Positions 1-9,118 are shown, numbered from the stretch's first letter. The stretch is DNA of 64,000 nucleotides from Amycolatopsis pretoriensis (GCF_900107925.1 NZ_FNUJ01000003.1:124001-188000); one strand, 5' to 3'. Numbers and translations are program-made. The notes: generated from the letters alone by a model not told the origin.

Positions 1-270
1 GCACCGCCACCGGCATAGCCCGCCTGGAGACCGCCTGCCGAGCCGGAACCCGCTCCGGCGAAGCCGGCCGCGGCGCCCGGGTTGCCGGCCAGACCGGCTC
101 CGGCCGCAGCGCCACCCGCATAACCCGCCTGGAGACCGCCTGCCGAGCCAGAACCCGCTCCGGCCGCAGCGCCACCCGCATAGCCCGCCTGGGGACCGCC
201 TGCCGAGCCGGAACCCGCGCCGGCCGCAGGGCCACTGGCATAGCCGGCCTGGGGACCGTCTGCCAGGCTC
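1..270 (-). repeat. 60-bp direct repeats in the kinase tail
   Basis: The module beginning cgcctgg(a/g)gaccg recurs at about 21, 129, 189 and 249, so adjacent copies are 60 bp apart, with one longer 108-bp step. It encodes an Ala/Gly-rich 20-residue unit in the kinase C-terminal tail. The copies are near-identical, which suggests recent expansion by slippage or unequal crossover and a flexible linker rather than a folded domain. Confidence 0.85.
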
Positions 271-1394
271 GTGCCGCTGGCAGAGCCTGGTCCGAAGCCG
301 CCCGCGGCTCCTGCCGAGCCAGGCCCGCCGGCGAAGCCGGCCGCGGCGCCCCCTGCCAGGCCTGCGCCACCCGCAGCGCCACCCGAGCCGGGGCTCGTGG
401 CCACCCCACCACTCGTCGCGACGAGTGTCGCGTTTGGACCCGTTGGCCTTCTCACCGGCCGCGTCAGCTCTTCGCCCGGCGAAACCGTGGCCGAGTTCAA
501 CCCCGCGATCACCCGGGGCGTCAAGTGCAGCACCGGCACTCCGGACCGCTCCAGCCACCCCGGCCCGTAAACCGCCGTCGCCGCTCCGGCCAGGTCCGCC
601 GCGAACGACTCCGCCTCTCGGTACCGCGAGTCCAGCTCGCGGGCCAGCGCTCGCATGATCACGCCCGCGATCGGCATCGGTACGCCCGAAATCGGCTTCG
701 GGTCGGTGAACATGTGCTGGCGCATCATGCTGATCGCGCCGCGCGTGTTGTCGAACGGCAGCTCCCTCGCCAGCAGCTCGTACAGCACCGTGCCCGCCGC
801 GTACACGTCGGCCGCCGGGCTCAGGGCGTTGCCCATCGCCTGCTCCGGGGCGATGTACGCCGGCGTGCCGAGGATTTCGCCACCGTGCGTGACCAGGGTC
901 GCGCCCTCGCTGATCACCCGGGCGATGCCGAAGTCGGCCACCTTCACCACGCCCTGCAGGGTGAACAGCAAGTTGCGCGGCTTGACGTCCAGGTGCAGCA
1001 CGCCCGCGCGGTGCGCCGCGTGCAGCCCGGCGAGCATCGCCAGGCCGATCGCGCACGCCTGCTCGCCGGTGACACCGTCGCCGTGGAACCGGCTGTGCAC
1101 GGTGCCGCCGTCGAGGCGCTCCATCACCAGCAGGTGCTCGCGGCCGGTGCGGACGTAGTCGTACACCGGCACGATGTGCGGGTGGTCCAGGCTGGCCAGC
1201 ACGCGCGCCTCGCGGTCGAACAGCTCGCTGCTCGCCGCGTGGTTGAGCACGTCCCACGGCAGCTGCTTGATCGCGACGTTCCGCCCGAGCGTCCGGTGCG
1301 TCCCGGCGAACACGACCCCCATGCCGCCTTCGCCGATCTCCGCCCCGATGTCGTACTGCGGCAGGGCGGCGACCAGCTCGGCCGGTGCGCTCAT
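1..1394 (-). CDS. Ser/Thr protein kinase, 3' end outside window
   Basis: Partial gene: the ATG start is at 1394 and the reading frame runs off the left edge. The N-terminal 270 or so residues are a Hanks-type kinase: glycine loop IGEGGMGVVF, the lysine in VAIKQL, catalytic loop HLDVKPRN, DFG (VADFGIAR) and the APE region (YIAPEQ). The usual HRD arginine is Leu, so this is a non-RD kinase that may not need activation-loop phosphorylation. After the kinase comes a Gly/Ala/Pro/Ser-rich tail of repeated modules (about 20 residues, GSGSAGG-QAGYAGG type). Whether a membrane segment follows is not visible. The ATG overlaps the TGA of the upstream membrane protein (ATGA), so the two are translationally coupled and the kinase may act with that protein at the membrane. 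Confidence 0.93.
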   Translation of the reverse strand, partial: MSAPAELVAALPQYDIGAEIGEGGMGVVFAGTHRTLGRNVAIKQLPWDVLNHAASSELFDREARVLASLDHPHIVPVYDYVRTGREHLLVMERLDGGTVHSRFHGDGVTGEQACAIGLAMLAGLHAAHRAGVLHLDVKPRNLLFTLQGVVKVADFGIARVISEGATLVTHGGEILGTPAYIAPEQAMGNALSPAADVYAAGTVLYELLARELPFDNTRGAISMMRQHMFTDPKPISGVPMPIAGVIMRALARELDSRYREAESFAADLAGAATAVYGPGWLERSGVPVLHLTPRVIAGLNSATVSPGEELTRPVRRPTGPNATLVATSGGVATSPGSGGAAGGAGLAGGAAAGFAGGPGSAGAAGGFGPGSASGTSLADGPQAGYASGPAAGAGSGSAGGPQAGYAGGAAAGAGSGSAGGLQAGYAGGAAAGAGLAGNPGAAAGFAGAGSGSAGGLQAGYAGGG

Positions 1395-2182
1395 CGGGTG
1401 AATTCCTGCGTCGGCGGGACCGCCAGCCGGACCGTGGTGTCACTGTCGGTGACGACCGGCGGCGGCGCGGGGTGCGGCGTCAGGTAGCCGAGCAGGAACG
1501 CGATCGCCGCGGCGCCGAGCACCACCGGGATCTCGACCGCCGGCTCCGGCGGAACCAGCCGCAGCACCGACAGCGTGATCACCGCGACCAGGCCGGTGCC
1601 GAACCCGGCGGGCAGGAACCGCAGGCCACGGCGCCAGCGGTTGGGCGCCAGCCGGTGCCGGGCCAGCGCGAGCAGCGCGGTCAGCCACGCCAGCACGGTG
1701 AGCACGAGCATCGCCAGGCCGAAGACGCCGTAGACCGACCAGAAGGACCCCTGGACGTCGGCGACGGTCGTCGCTTCACCGAGCGTCGCGCGCTGGGCGT
1801 CGAGCAGCTCGACCGACGACGGCAGCAGCCCCGTCGCCTGTCCGGTGAGGTCGCCGAGGTCGAGCACGAACGTCCGGGTGATCGAGCCCCGCGCCGGAAC
1901 TTCGAAGGGTGCCGTCGTGTCGTAGGCGAAGAACGTCAGGGCGAGCGCGACGCCGGAGAGCCGCACGCTGCGGACCTTCACCGGCGCGGTGCCCGAGTTG
2001 GTGGCCACGACCATCAGCTCGATCTGCTTGGCCGGGTCGACCGGGACGGTCGCGTCTACGACCGGCCGCCCGTCGATCGAAGCCTGCACGTCGAGCGAGC
2101 CGGAGTCCGCCGACGCCGGTGGCGCGCCGAGCAAGACGGCGCACAAACCCAACGCAACCCCCGCCGCGATGACACGTCCCAT
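1391..2182 (-). CDS. Secreted/membrane protein coupled to the kinase
   Basis: 263 residues. The start chosen is the ATG at 2182 (MGRVIAAGVALGL), which opens a clear signal peptide ending near PPASA. Starts further upstream would add a non-hydrophobic Arg-rich leader. An extracytoplasmic beta-rich part follows (about 30-135). Then come one hydrophobic segment near 150-172 (FWSVYGVFGLAMLVLTVLAW) and two more near 190-235, with a short cytoplasmic tail. No catalytic motif was recognised. The TGA overlaps the kinase ATG, so the pair is probably co-translated. Inference: a sensor or scaffold for the kinase. The family is not recognised. Confidence 0.85.
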   Translation of the reverse strand: MGRVIAAGVALGLCAVLLGAPPASADSGSLDVQASIDGRPVVDATVPVDPAKQIELMVVATNSGTAPVKVRSVRLSGVALALTFFAYDTTAPFEVPARGSITRTFVLDLGDLTGQATGLLPSSVELLDAQRATLGEATTVADVQGSFWSVYGVFGLAMLVLTVLAWLTALLALARHRLAPNRWRRGLRFLPAGFGTGLVAVITLSVLRLVPPEPAVEIPVVLGAAAIAFLLGYLTPHPAPPPVVTDSDTTVRLAVPPTQEFTR

Positions 2183-2256
2183 TGGGCATCCCCTACTTGC
2201 GTTATCCGACTGGTCCGGAATGCTACAGCGAGCACACACCGGGGAGGGACGTCCCA

Positions 2257-3123
2257 ATGCGATTCGTGGTTCGGCTGTTTTTCGGCGCCGTGGCCGGAAC
2301 GATACTTCTGCTCGCGCTGGCGAGCACGGGTAGCGCACAAGTTCCCCCTTCAGTTGGCTTGAAACCGTCGAGCGGCCCGAAGGGCAGTTCTTTCACCATT
2401 TCCTGGAACGGTTTCGCGGTCTGCCGGATCATCAATTTCACCTGGGAAGGCACCTCCCTCGGTTCGAAGGTGGCCCCGGCGACCAGCGGCTCGTTCCCCG
2501 CGACCGTGCCCGCCGGCGCGACTCCGGGCCCGCACACCGTGACCGCGACCTGCACGAGCCAGAAAGAAACCGCCAGCGGCACCTTCACCGTGACCGGGAT
2601 CCCCACCACGACACCCCCGCCACCGACCACCACGACACCAGCACCGCCGGTCACCACACGCCCCACCCGGCCCGGCACCACCACGACCCCACCGAGCACG
2701 ACCACCACCCCGCCGACCACCACGACGACCCCGCCGACGTCCACCACCCCCACCACGCCCGGCACCCCGGTGACCACCACCGAGCCCAAGCCCGGTGAAC
2801 TGGTGCTCGACCGGCCGAGCGTCCAACCCGGCGACAAGCTGGCCGCGTCCGGGAAGGGCTGCGAGCCGGGCCGGATGGTCACCCTCACCTCCGACGGCGC
2901 CGAAGTCGGCTCCGCCTACACCGACAGCTCCGGCGCCTTCACCGCGCCGGTCCAGTTCGCGCGGATCGAAGCGGGGCGGCACACCGTCGTCGCCGAGTGC
3001 GGGGTGCGGCTGACCGGCTCGGTCGACCAGGTCGTGACCCGCTCGTCCGGCGGGCAGACCGGCACCCTCGTCGTCCTGGTGTTCTTCGTGCTCGCGGGCA
3101 TCACGGTGATCCGCTTCCGCTGA
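2257..3123 (+). CDS. Membrane-anchored surface protein with Ig-like domains
   Basis: 288 residues, started at the ATG at 2257 behind the RBS ggggaggg. Signal peptide MRFVVRLFFGAVAGTILLLA...GSAQ; then a beta-sandwich-like domain (about 28-115) with two Cys; a Pro/Thr-rich linker (about 118-178) made of TTTPP-type units; a second beta domain with the pattern QPGDKLAASGKGCEPG (about 185-265); and a C-terminal hydrophobic helix (LVVLVFFVLAGITVI) ending in Arg-Phe-Arg. This is a cell-wall-spanning architecture typical of actinobacterial surface proteins. It is divergent from the kinase-partner gene, with 74 bp between them. The ligand is unknown. Confidence 0.85.
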   Translation: MRFVVRLFFGAVAGTILLLALASTGSAQVPPSVGLKPSSGPKGSSFTISWNGFAVCRIINFTWEGTSLGSKVAPATSGSFPATVPAGATPGPHTVTATCTSQKETASGTFTVTGIPTTTPPPPTTTTPAPPVTTRPTRPGTTTTPPSTTTTPPTTTTTPPTSTTPTTPGTPVTTTEPKPGELVLDRPSVQPGDKLAASGKGCEPGRMVTLTSDGAEVGSAYTDSSGAFTAPVQFARIEAGRHTVVAECGVRLTGSVDQVVTRSSGGQTGTLVVLVFFVLAGITVIRFR

Positions 3124-3130
3124 CCCCCGG

Positions 3131-3186
3131 TTGACATGCAGCCGTTCGGCTGCCTATCGTGAATAGGCAGCCGAACGGCTGCATGT
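3131..3186 (+). promoter_or_regulatory. Promoter with perfect 24-bp inverted repeat
   Basis: Arms 3134-3157 and 3163-3186 are perfect reverse complements separated by 5 nt (cgtga). Each arm also holds its own smaller palindrome, gcagcc-gttc-ggctgc. A consensus -35 box TTGACA (3131-3136) touches the left arm and a possible -10 (TATCGT, 3155-3160) sits at the dyad centre, 18 bp away. The element lies 14 bp before the ArsR-type gene, which fits an autoregulatory operator. No T-run follows it, so a terminator role for the upstream gene is less likely but not excluded. Confidence 0.75.
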
Positions 3187-3200
3187 TGTGAAAGGGTGCG

Positions 3201-3983
3201 ATGGACGAGGTGTTCAAGGCCCTGGCCGATCCCAGCCGCCGCCGGCTGCTGGACGTGCTCAACGAGCGCAACGGCCGGACCCTGCGCGAACTGTGCGCGG
3301 GGCTGGACATGGCCCGCCAGTCGGTGAGCAAGCACCTGGCCGTGCTCGAGGCGGCCGGGCTGGTCACGACGACCTGGCGCGGCCGCGAAAAGCTGCACCA
3401 CCTCGACACCGCGCCGATCAACGCGATCGCCGAGCGCTGGATGACCCGCTTCGACCGGCGGCGGGCGGGCGCACTCGCCGATCTGAAACGAGCTTTGGAG
3501 TCCGAACCGATGAACGAATTCGCGTACACCAGCTACATCAGCACCACCCCGGAAAAGCTCTGGCAAGCGCTTACCAAGCCGGCGTTCACGCGTCAGTACT
3601 GGGGCGTCGCTTTCGAAACCGACTGGAAAAAGGGCTCGCCGATGATCTGGGCGGAAAGCGGCGTGAAAACGAGTCACCCCGAGCAGGTCGTCCTCGAAGC
3701 GGACCCCTACCGCCGCCTTTCCTACACCTGGCACACGTTCACCCAGGAATGGGCGGACGGAAACGGGATCGACGCCGAAACCCTCGCCAAATTGCAGCAG
3801 GAAGGCCGTTCGAAGGTCACGTTCACCCTGGAACCGCAGGGGGAAACCGTGAAGCTGACGGTCCTGCACGACGGTTTCGAGCCCGGCAGCACGGTCCTGG
3901 CGATGTGCAGCCAGGGCTGGCCCGCGCTGCTCTCCAGCCTGAAGACGCTGCTGGAGACCGGTTCTCCGCTACCCGCAGCGTGA
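3201..3983 (+). CDS. ArsR-type regulator fused to SRPBCC (AHSA1) domain
   Basis: 260 residues, ATG at 3201 with RBS gaaaggg. Residues 1-95 are a winged helix of the ArsR family (FKALADPSRRRLLDVL, recognition-helix region MARQSVSKHLAVLEAAGLV). No metal-binding Cys motif is seen. From about residue 104 an AHSA1/SRPBCC ligand-binding fold begins (ISTTPEKLWQALTKPAFTRQYWG) and runs to the end (MCSQGWPALLSSLKTLLETG). This fusion is known in actinobacteria; the SRPBCC part is expected to bind a hydrophobic ligand and control DNA binding. The perfect palindrome just upstream is the likely operator. An internal Met at residue 104 has no RBS, so one fused protein is favoured over two genes. Confidence 0.92.
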   Translation: MDEVFKALADPSRRRLLDVLNERNGRTLRELCAGLDMARQSVSKHLAVLEAAGLVTTTWRGREKLHHLDTAPINAIAERWMTRFDRRRAGALADLKRALESEPMNEFAYTSYISTTPEKLWQALTKPAFTRQYWGVAFETDWKKGSPMIWAESGVKTSHPEQVVLEADPYRRLSYTWHTFTQEWADGNGIDAETLAKLQQEGRSKVTFTLEPQGETVKLTVLHDGFEPGSTVLAMCSQGWPALLSSLKTLLETGSPLPAA

Positions 3984-4173
3984 CCAATCGGACCAACCAG
4001 TCCAACCAGACAGATCTGACACACACAATCGTCTGATTCCTCCCCCTTTCGTGGGCGCCCGGCTGAAGTCCCGGTGAATTCCCTCCTCTCGACGGCATCC
4101 GATGCGGTTTTCCGGGCGATAGGCTCGCATAATCCGTGACCGGTGATGGTCCGATCGAGTGACGGGAGCAGGC

Positions 4174-5340
4174 GTGCCGGGGTCAGTGCGTACCCGCTGG
4201 GTAGTGGCGGCGGTGGTCGTGGCCGCCGCGGGCGCCGTCGTGGCGTTCTGGCCGGACAGCGCGGCGGCCGGTGACCCCGAAATCGCGGTGTCGCGCTCGG
4301 CGTGCGGCACCGGCTGGGCGGACCCGAAGCCGGGGCCGCAGACGTTCCGCCTGCACAACACGGGGTCGGTGACCGCCGAGGTCGACCTGATCGACCCGGC
4401 GACCGGCGTGATCTACGGCGAGGTCGAGGGCCTCGGCCCGGCGACCACCCGGCCGCTGCAGGTCAACCTCGGCAACGGCAGCTACGCGTTCCGCTGCCTG
4501 CCCGAGGACGCGAGCGCGATCGTCGGGCCGGCCGTGCAGGTCAGCGGGGGTGCCGAGCGGACCGGCCCGGGCGTCGCGCCGGTGACGCACAACGACCTGC
4601 TCGGGCCGCTCAAGCAGTACCAGCAGCACGTCACGACGGGCCTGGGCGAGCTGGTCGCGAACACGGGCGCGCTGAAGAACGCGGTCCACGGCGGTGACCG
4701 CGCGGCGAGCGAAGCCGCCTGGCTGACGGCCCACCTGACCTACGAGCGCCTGGGCGCGGCGTACGATGCGTTCGGCGACTCCGACGGCGCCATCAACGGC
4801 ACCGCCGACGGCCTCCCGGACGGCACATCCGACGCGGGGTTCACCGGTTTCCACCGCCTGGAGCAGGGCCTTTGGCACGGCGAGGACCTGGGCGCGCTGG
4901 GCGCGGCGGCCGACCAGCTGGACACCGACGCCCACGCGCTGCAGGCGTCCTTCGGCGACAGCCAGGTCGACGGCAACGACCTCGGCCTGCGCGCGCACGA
5001 GATCGTGGAGAACACGCTGCAGTTCGAGCTGACGGGCCGCACGGACTACGGCAGCGGCACCAACCTGGCCACGGCCCGCGCCAACCTCGACGGCACGCGC
5101 GCGGTGCTGGACGTGCTCCGCCCGCTGCTCGCGCCCCGGTACCCGGATCTGTCCAAGGTGGACCGCTGGCTGACCCGGACTCAGTCCCTTTTGGACGCGG
5201 CGCACCGGCCGGACGGGAGCTGGACGCCGCTGGCGCAGCTGCCGCAGAAGGAAAGGCAGAAGCTGAACGCGGATGTGGGCGAGTTGACGGAGTTGCTGGC
5301 GCCGATCGCCGCGATCGCCGAGCCGAGGAGGGTCTCGTGA
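4174..5340 (+). CDS. efeO: EfeO-type iron-uptake lipoprotein-like periplasmic protein (cupredoxin + M75)
   Basis: 388 residues from the GTG at 4174, chosen because gggag sits 5 nt upstream; an upstream in-frame GTG at 4159 is possible. An N-terminal hydrophobic export/anchor segment ([17 protein letters not shown]) is followed by a cupredoxin-like domain (about 35-125) and the imelysin/M75 helical domain (about 145-380). The M75 signature HxxE appears as GFHRLEQ near residue 227. In Efe systems EfeO binds ferric or ferrous iron and hands it to the permease EfeU. Here it overlaps efeB (GTGA), giving an efeOB operon. No efeU is found beside it, so the permease would be elsewhere or the pair works differently. 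Confidence 0.92.
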   Translation: MPGSVRTRWVVAAVVVAAAGAVVAFWPDSAAAGDPEIAVSRSACGTGWADPKPGPQTFRLHNTGSVTAEVDLIDPATGVIYGEVEGLGPATTRPLQVNLGNGSYAFRCLPEDASAIVGPAVQVSGGAERTGPGVAPVTHNDLLGPLKQYQQHVTTGLGELVANTGALKNAVHGGDRAASEAAWLTAHLTYERLGAAYDAFGDSDGAINGTADGLPDGTSDAGFTGFHRLEQGLWHGEDLGALGAAADQLDTDAHALQASFGDSQVDGNDLGLRAHEIVENTLQFELTGRTDYGSGTNLATARANLDGTRAVLDVLRPLLAPRYPDLSKVDRWLTRTQSLLDAAHRPDGSWTPLAQLPQKERQKLNADVGELTELLAPIAAIAEPRRVS

Positions 5341-6563
5341 CCGACCAGTCTCGCTGTCCCGTCCCCCACCCCACCGGGCTGCCGCGCCGCTCCTTCCTGC
5401 GGCGCGCCGCCATGGGCGCCGGCCTCACCGTTGCCGCCGGGGCGGGGCTGGGCGCTTCCGCCGCCGTCACCGACAGCACCGCGCCCGTGCCCTTCCACGG
5501 CCCCCACCAAGCCGCCATCCTGCGGAAGCCGCCCACCCAGACCATCGTCGCCTCCTTCGACGTCGTCGCCGAGTCGAAAGCCGAGCTCGCCGACCTCTTC
5601 CGCGCCGTCACCGAGCGGGCGCGGTTCCTCACCGGGGGCGGGGCGCCCGCCGCGCTCGGCATCACCGCGCCGCCCGCCGACTCCGGGGTGCTCGGTCCCG
5701 TCGTGCCCGGTGGCGACCTGGGCGTCGTCCTCGGGGTCGGCGCCTCGCTCTTCGACGACCGCTTCGGCCTCGCGAAACTCAAGCCCGCCAAGCTGAAGCC
5801 GATGACGACGTTCCCGAACGACGCCCTCGACCCCGCCCAGTGCCACGGCGACCTCAGCCTCACGCTGTCGGCGAACTCCACCGACACCGTGCTGCACGCC
5901 CTGCGCGACATCGCCCGGGCGACCCGCGGGGGCATGCAGCCGCGCTGGAAGATCAACGGCTTCAGCTCGCCGCCGCGGCCGGCCGGGACGCCGCGGAACC
6001 TGATGGGCTTCAAGGACGGCACCGCCAACCCGGAAGAAACCGACTTCGACCGTCTTGTGTGGACACCCGGTGATCCCGCCTGGACCGCCGGCGGCAGCTA
6101 CCAGGTGGTCCGGCTGATCCGGATGCTCGTCGAGTTCTGGGACCGCGTTTCGCTGGCCGAGCAGGAGAACATGTTCGGCCGCCGCCGCGACACCGGCGCC
6201 CCGCTCGACGGCACCGAGGAAACCGACGTCCCGCGCTACGCCGACGACCCGATCGGCACCGTCATCCCGCTGACCAGCCACATCCGCAAGGCCAACCCCC
6301 GCACGCCGGAGACGGACTCGAGCCGGATCCTGCGCCGCGCGGTGAACTACGACCGCGGCCTGGACAGCAACGGCAACCTCGACATGGGCCTGGTCTTCGT
6401 CTGCTACCAGCAGGACCTGGAGCGCCAGTTCGAAGCGGTCCAGACGCGGCTGGCCGACGAACCCCTGACCGACTACATCTCCCCGTTCGGCGGCGGCTAC
6501 TTCTTCGCGCTGCCGGGCGTCACCGGGCCGGACGACCACTTCGGCCGCGCTTTGCTCGCCTGA
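5337..6563 (+). CDS. efeB: EfeB, Tat-exported DyP-type haem peroxidase
   Basis: 408 residues from the GTG that overlaps the efeO stop. The N-terminus carries a twin-arginine signal (RRSFLRR followed by an Ala/Gly-rich hydrophobic stretch to GASAAV), as expected for export of a folded haem protein. The DyP signature GFKDGTANP is present near residue 225, and the C-terminal part contains the usual [19 protein letters not shown] block. Length matches the B-type/EfeB DyP class. The enzyme is thought to oxidise Fe(II) or extract haem iron for EfeO. Spacing and coupling to efeO support one functional unit. Confidence 0.94.
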   Translation: MTDQSRCPVPHPTGLPRRSFLRRAAMGAGLTVAAGAGLGASAAVTDSTAPVPFHGPHQAAILRKPPTQTIVASFDVVAESKAELADLFRAVTERARFLTGGGAPAALGITAPPADSGVLGPVVPGGDLGVVLGVGASLFDDRFGLAKLKPAKLKPMTTFPNDALDPAQCHGDLSLTLSANSTDTVLHALRDIARATRGGMQPRWKINGFSSPPRPAGTPRNLMGFKDGTANPEETDFDRLVWTPGDPAWTAGGSYQVVRLIRMLVEFWDRVSLAEQENMFGRRRDTGAPLDGTEETDVPRYADDPIGTVIPLTSHIRKANPRTPETDSSRILRRAVNYDRGLDSNGNLDMGLVFVCYQQDLERQFEAVQTRLADEPLTDYISPFGGGYFFALPGVTGPDDHFGRALLA

Positions 6564-6595
6564 CTGGCGATCCCACCACGAAAGGAACATCCACT

Positions 6596-8218
6596 GTGGA
6601 CAAGAGAACCCGCCGGCGACGGCGCGGCCTGCTCGGCGCCGGGGCCCTCGCCTCGGTGGCCGCGCTGGCCGTCGTCACCGGCTCCGCGGCGACCACCGCG
6701 GACGCCCAGCCGCTGAACGTCTTCCCGGCCCACTGGATCCCCACGGCCACGCCGATCAAGCACGTCGTGGTCATCTTCGGCGAGAACATCTCGTTCGACC
6801 ACTACTTCGGCACCTACCCGAACGCGGCCAACACGGACGGCACCCCGTTCCAGGCCGCGCGCAACACCCCGAAGGTCAACGGCCTCGACAAGAAGCTGCT
6901 GACGAACAACCCGAACGCGTACAACCCGAAGCGGCTGACGCACGAGCAGGCGCTGACCTGCGACCAGAACCACAACTACGGCGCCGAGCAGGCCGCGTTC
7001 AACGGCGGCAAGATGGACAAGTTCGTCGAGAAGACCGAGACGGACAAGTGCACCGGTCAGCCGGTGCTGTTCGGCGAGCCCGGCCTGGTGATGGACTACT
7101 ACGACGGCAACACCGTCACCGGCATGTGGAACTACGCGCAGCACTACGCGCTGAACGACAACTCGTTCAACACGGTGTTCGGCCCGTCCAGCCCGGGTGC
7201 GATCGACCTGATCTCGGGCAACACCCACGGCGTCCAGGCCGTCGACCCGGTGACGCACGAACCGGTCAGCGACGCCTACGCGGTGCAGTCGCCGGACGCG
7301 AACGGCGTCGGCACGATGATCAACGACCCGGACCCGGCGTGGGACGACTGCTCGGACAAGAACCACACGAGCAAGGACAACCTGGCCACCATGCACGGCC
7401 GCAACGTCGGTGACCTGCTCAACCAGCGCCACGTGACGTGGGGCTGGTTCCAGGGCGGTTTCCGCCCCACCGGCGAAGCCAACGGGTACGCGGTCTGCGG
7501 CCAGACGCACACCAACGTCGGCGGCAACGCGGCGGTCGACTACAGCCCGCACCACGAGCCGTTCCAGTACTACCCGTCGACGGCGAACCCGAAGCACCTC
7601 GCGCCGTCGTCGGTGCGGGCGATCGGCCAGACCGACCGCGCGAACCACCAGTACGACATCTCCGATTTCGACGCTGCGTTGACGGCCGGCTCGATGCCCG
7701 CGGTGAGCTTCCTGAAGGCCCCGGAGTACCAGGACGGTCACGCGGGCTACTCGGACCCGCTGGACGAGCAGCAGTTCGTGGTCGGTGAGATCAACAAGAT
7801 CCAGCAGTCCCCGGAGTGGAAGTCGACGGCGATCGTGCTGGCGTACGACGACTCCGACGGCTGGTACGACCACGTGTCGTCGCAGATCGTCAACGGCTCG
7901 CACGACGCTTCGCAGGACCAGGCGGTGTGCACGGGCAAGCCGACGAAGGTGGGCACGTACGCCGACCGCTGCGGCTACGGCCCGCGGCTGCCGCTGCTGG
8001 TGATTTCGCCGTACAGCAAGGTGAACCACGTCGACCACACGCAGACGGACCAGACCTCGGTGCTGAAGTTCATCGAGGACAACTGGTTCACCGGCCGGGT
8101 CGGCGACTCGTCCTTCGACACCCGCGCGGGGTCGATGAACGGGATGTTCGATTTCTGGTGGCCGGAAGCGAAGAAGGTCACGCTCGACCCGAAGACCGGG
8201 GCGGTCGTGCACAGCTAG
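6596..8218 (+). CDS. Secreted phosphoesterase (phospholipase C/acid phosphatase family)
   Basis: 540 residues from a GTG at 6596 with RBS aaagga 9 nt upstream. Arg-rich n-region, then hydrophobic h-region and cleavage near TADAQ; the n-region MDKRTRRRRRG could be Sec or Tat. The mature protein starts with the family hallmark IKHVVVIFGENISFDHYFGTYP, in which Glu and Asp are metal ligands. Later HGVQAVD, DFDAAL and DDSDGWYDHVSS are the conserved C-terminal metal-site blocks of the PF04185 phosphoesterases. It starts 32 bp after efeB and may be co-transcribed, perhaps linking phosphate and iron scavenging (inference). A strong terminator follows. Confidence 0.93.
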   Translation: MDKRTRRRRRGLLGAGALASVAALAVVTGSAATTADAQPLNVFPAHWIPTATPIKHVVVIFGENISFDHYFGTYPNAANTDGTPFQAARNTPKVNGLDKKLLTNNPNAYNPKRLTHEQALTCDQNHNYGAEQAAFNGGKMDKFVEKTETDKCTGQPVLFGEPGLVMDYYDGNTVTGMWNYAQHYALNDNSFNTVFGPSSPGAIDLISGNTHGVQAVDPVTHEPVSDAYAVQSPDANGVGTMINDPDPAWDDCSDKNHTSKDNLATMHGRNVGDLLNQRHVTWGWFQGGFRPTGEANGYAVCGQTHTNVGGNAAVDYSPHHEPFQYYPSTANPKHLAPSSVRAIGQTDRANHQYDISDFDAALTAGSMPAVSFLKAPEYQDGHAGYSDPLDEQQFVVGEINKIQQSPEWKSTAIVLAYDDSDGWYDHVSSQIVNGSHDASQDQAVCTGKPTKVGTYADRCGYGPRLPLLVISPYSKVNHVDHTQTDQTSVLKFIEDNWFTGRVGDSSFDTRAGSMNGMFDFWWPEAKKVTLDPKTGAVVHS

Positions 8219-8231
8219 TCCACAGTGGAGG

Positions 8232-8263
8232 ACGGGCCCGTGGCGACTCCGCCACGGGCCCGT
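8232..8263. terminator. Intrinsic terminator between convergent genes
   Basis: A perfect 14-bp GC stem (8232-8245 pairs with 8250-8263) with a 4-nt loop sits between the stop of the phosphoesterase (8218) and the stop of the convergent hydrolase (8268). There is no long T-run, as is common in high-GC actinobacteria. It could serve both strands. Confidence 0.85.
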
Positions 8264-8267
8264 TCCG

Positions 8268-9020
8268 TCAGCTCAGGTGCCGCGCGAGGAAGCCCTCGTC
8301 GACTCCGTTCCAGCGGATGGTGCGGTGGTCACCGGGGTTGGCGTGCAACGTCTTTTCGGCGGTCGCGAAAGCGTCGAAGAGCTCGAAGCACGATTCGCGG
8401 TCGACGTGCTCGTCGTCCCACGGGAGCAGGAACTGGACCGGCACGGTGATCCGCCGCGCCGCCGCGAGCAGCTCGTCGTACACGAAGAACCCGCCGCCGA
8501 AGATCGCCGCGGAGATCCGCGGGTCGGCCGCGGTCAGCGGGATCCCGATCGCGGTGCCCAGCGAGATCCCGCCGCCGTAGCCGATCGGCGCGTCGCGGCC
8601 GATTTCGGGCAACTGCTGCAGGGCATCCACCGTGGCCTGCCATTCGGGGACGGCCCGTTCGGTCAGGGAGAGCGCGTAGGCGATGCTGACCGACCGGAAG
8701 CGTTCGCGGTCACCCGTCGCGTGCGCTTCCCGGAAATCAGCGCGGACCTGCTCGTCTTCGGCCGTGCGCGGGCGCTCGCCGTGCCCGGGCGCGTCGATGG
8801 CGACGACGGAGAAACCCTGCCTGGTGACGGCTTCGCGGGCGCGGGCCGCCAGCGCCGGCGTCTTCTTGTGCAGGCCGCCGCCGTGCCCCATCAGGACCAG
8901 GGCCGCGGCCGCCGGACCGGACGCGGGTGACCAAAGGACGCCGGGGACGTCACCGACGGTGAAGCCGCGCTCGACGACCCCGTCCGCCTTCGCGACGGAG
9001 GTGAAACAAAGAGAACCCAT
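8268..9020 (-). CDS. Alpha/beta hydrolase, dienelactone-hydrolase-like
   Basis: 250 residues from the ATG at 9020 (RBS gaaagg). Typical fold markers: LVLMGHGGGLHKKTP (oxyanion loop), VVAIDAPGHGER, the nucleophile elbow GGISLGT (Ser in GxSxG), the Asp in PWDDEHVD and the His in PGDHRTI near the C-terminus. The substrate cannot be read from sequence. A 17-codon ORF with a much stronger ribosome-binding site lies 44 nt upstream on the same strand and could be a leader peptide. Confidence 0.88.
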   Translation of the reverse strand: MGSLCFTSVAKADGVVERGFTVGDVPGVLWSPASGPAAAALVLMGHGGGLHKKTPALAARAREAVTRQGFSVVAIDAPGHGERPRTAEDEQVRADFREAHATGDRERFRSVSIAYALSLTERAVPEWQATVDALQQLPEIGRDAPIGYGGGISLGTAIGIPLTAADPRISAAIFGGGFFVYDELLAAARRITVPVQFLLPWDDEHVDRESCFELFDAFATAEKTLHANPGDHRTIRWNGVDEGFLARHLS

Positions 9021-9064
9021 GGGAAAGCCTTTCGGGAGTGCCTGGATCGAGGCGCTCCCCTGGC

Positions 9065-9118
9065 CTATCGCCCGACCATGACGGCGAGGGGGAGCACCCA
9101 CGTGCGCTGAGCGTTCAC
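9065..9118 (-). CDS. Candidate 17-residue leader peptide
   Basis: A GTG-started ORF (VNAQRTWVLPLAVMVGR) stops at TAG 9065-9067. It is preceded by an unusually complete Shine-Dalgarno sequence, gaggaggtgaga (9122-9133 read on the minus strand). It lies upstream of, and in the same direction as, the hydrolase that starts at 9020. A ribosome site this strong without a long ORF suggests a translated upstream ORF, possibly regulatory. No Cys or repeated rare codons point to a classic attenuator. Confidence 0.4.
   Translation of the reverse strand: MNAQRTWVLPLAVMVGR

Noticed and set aside
1..270. Possible CRISPR-like array because of regular 60-bp repeats
   Set aside because: Copies are contiguous without unique spacers and are in frame with the kinase gene, so they are coding repeats.
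3510..3983. A separate SRPBCC gene starting at the internal Met at residue 104 of the ArsR fusion
   Set aside because: There is no ribosome-binding site before that Met and the frame is continuous with the HTH domain.
4100..4135. IdeR/DmdR-type iron box upstream of efeO (ataggctcgcataat)
   Set aside because: Only the TAGGCT core and part of one arm fit the consensus; too weak to claim.
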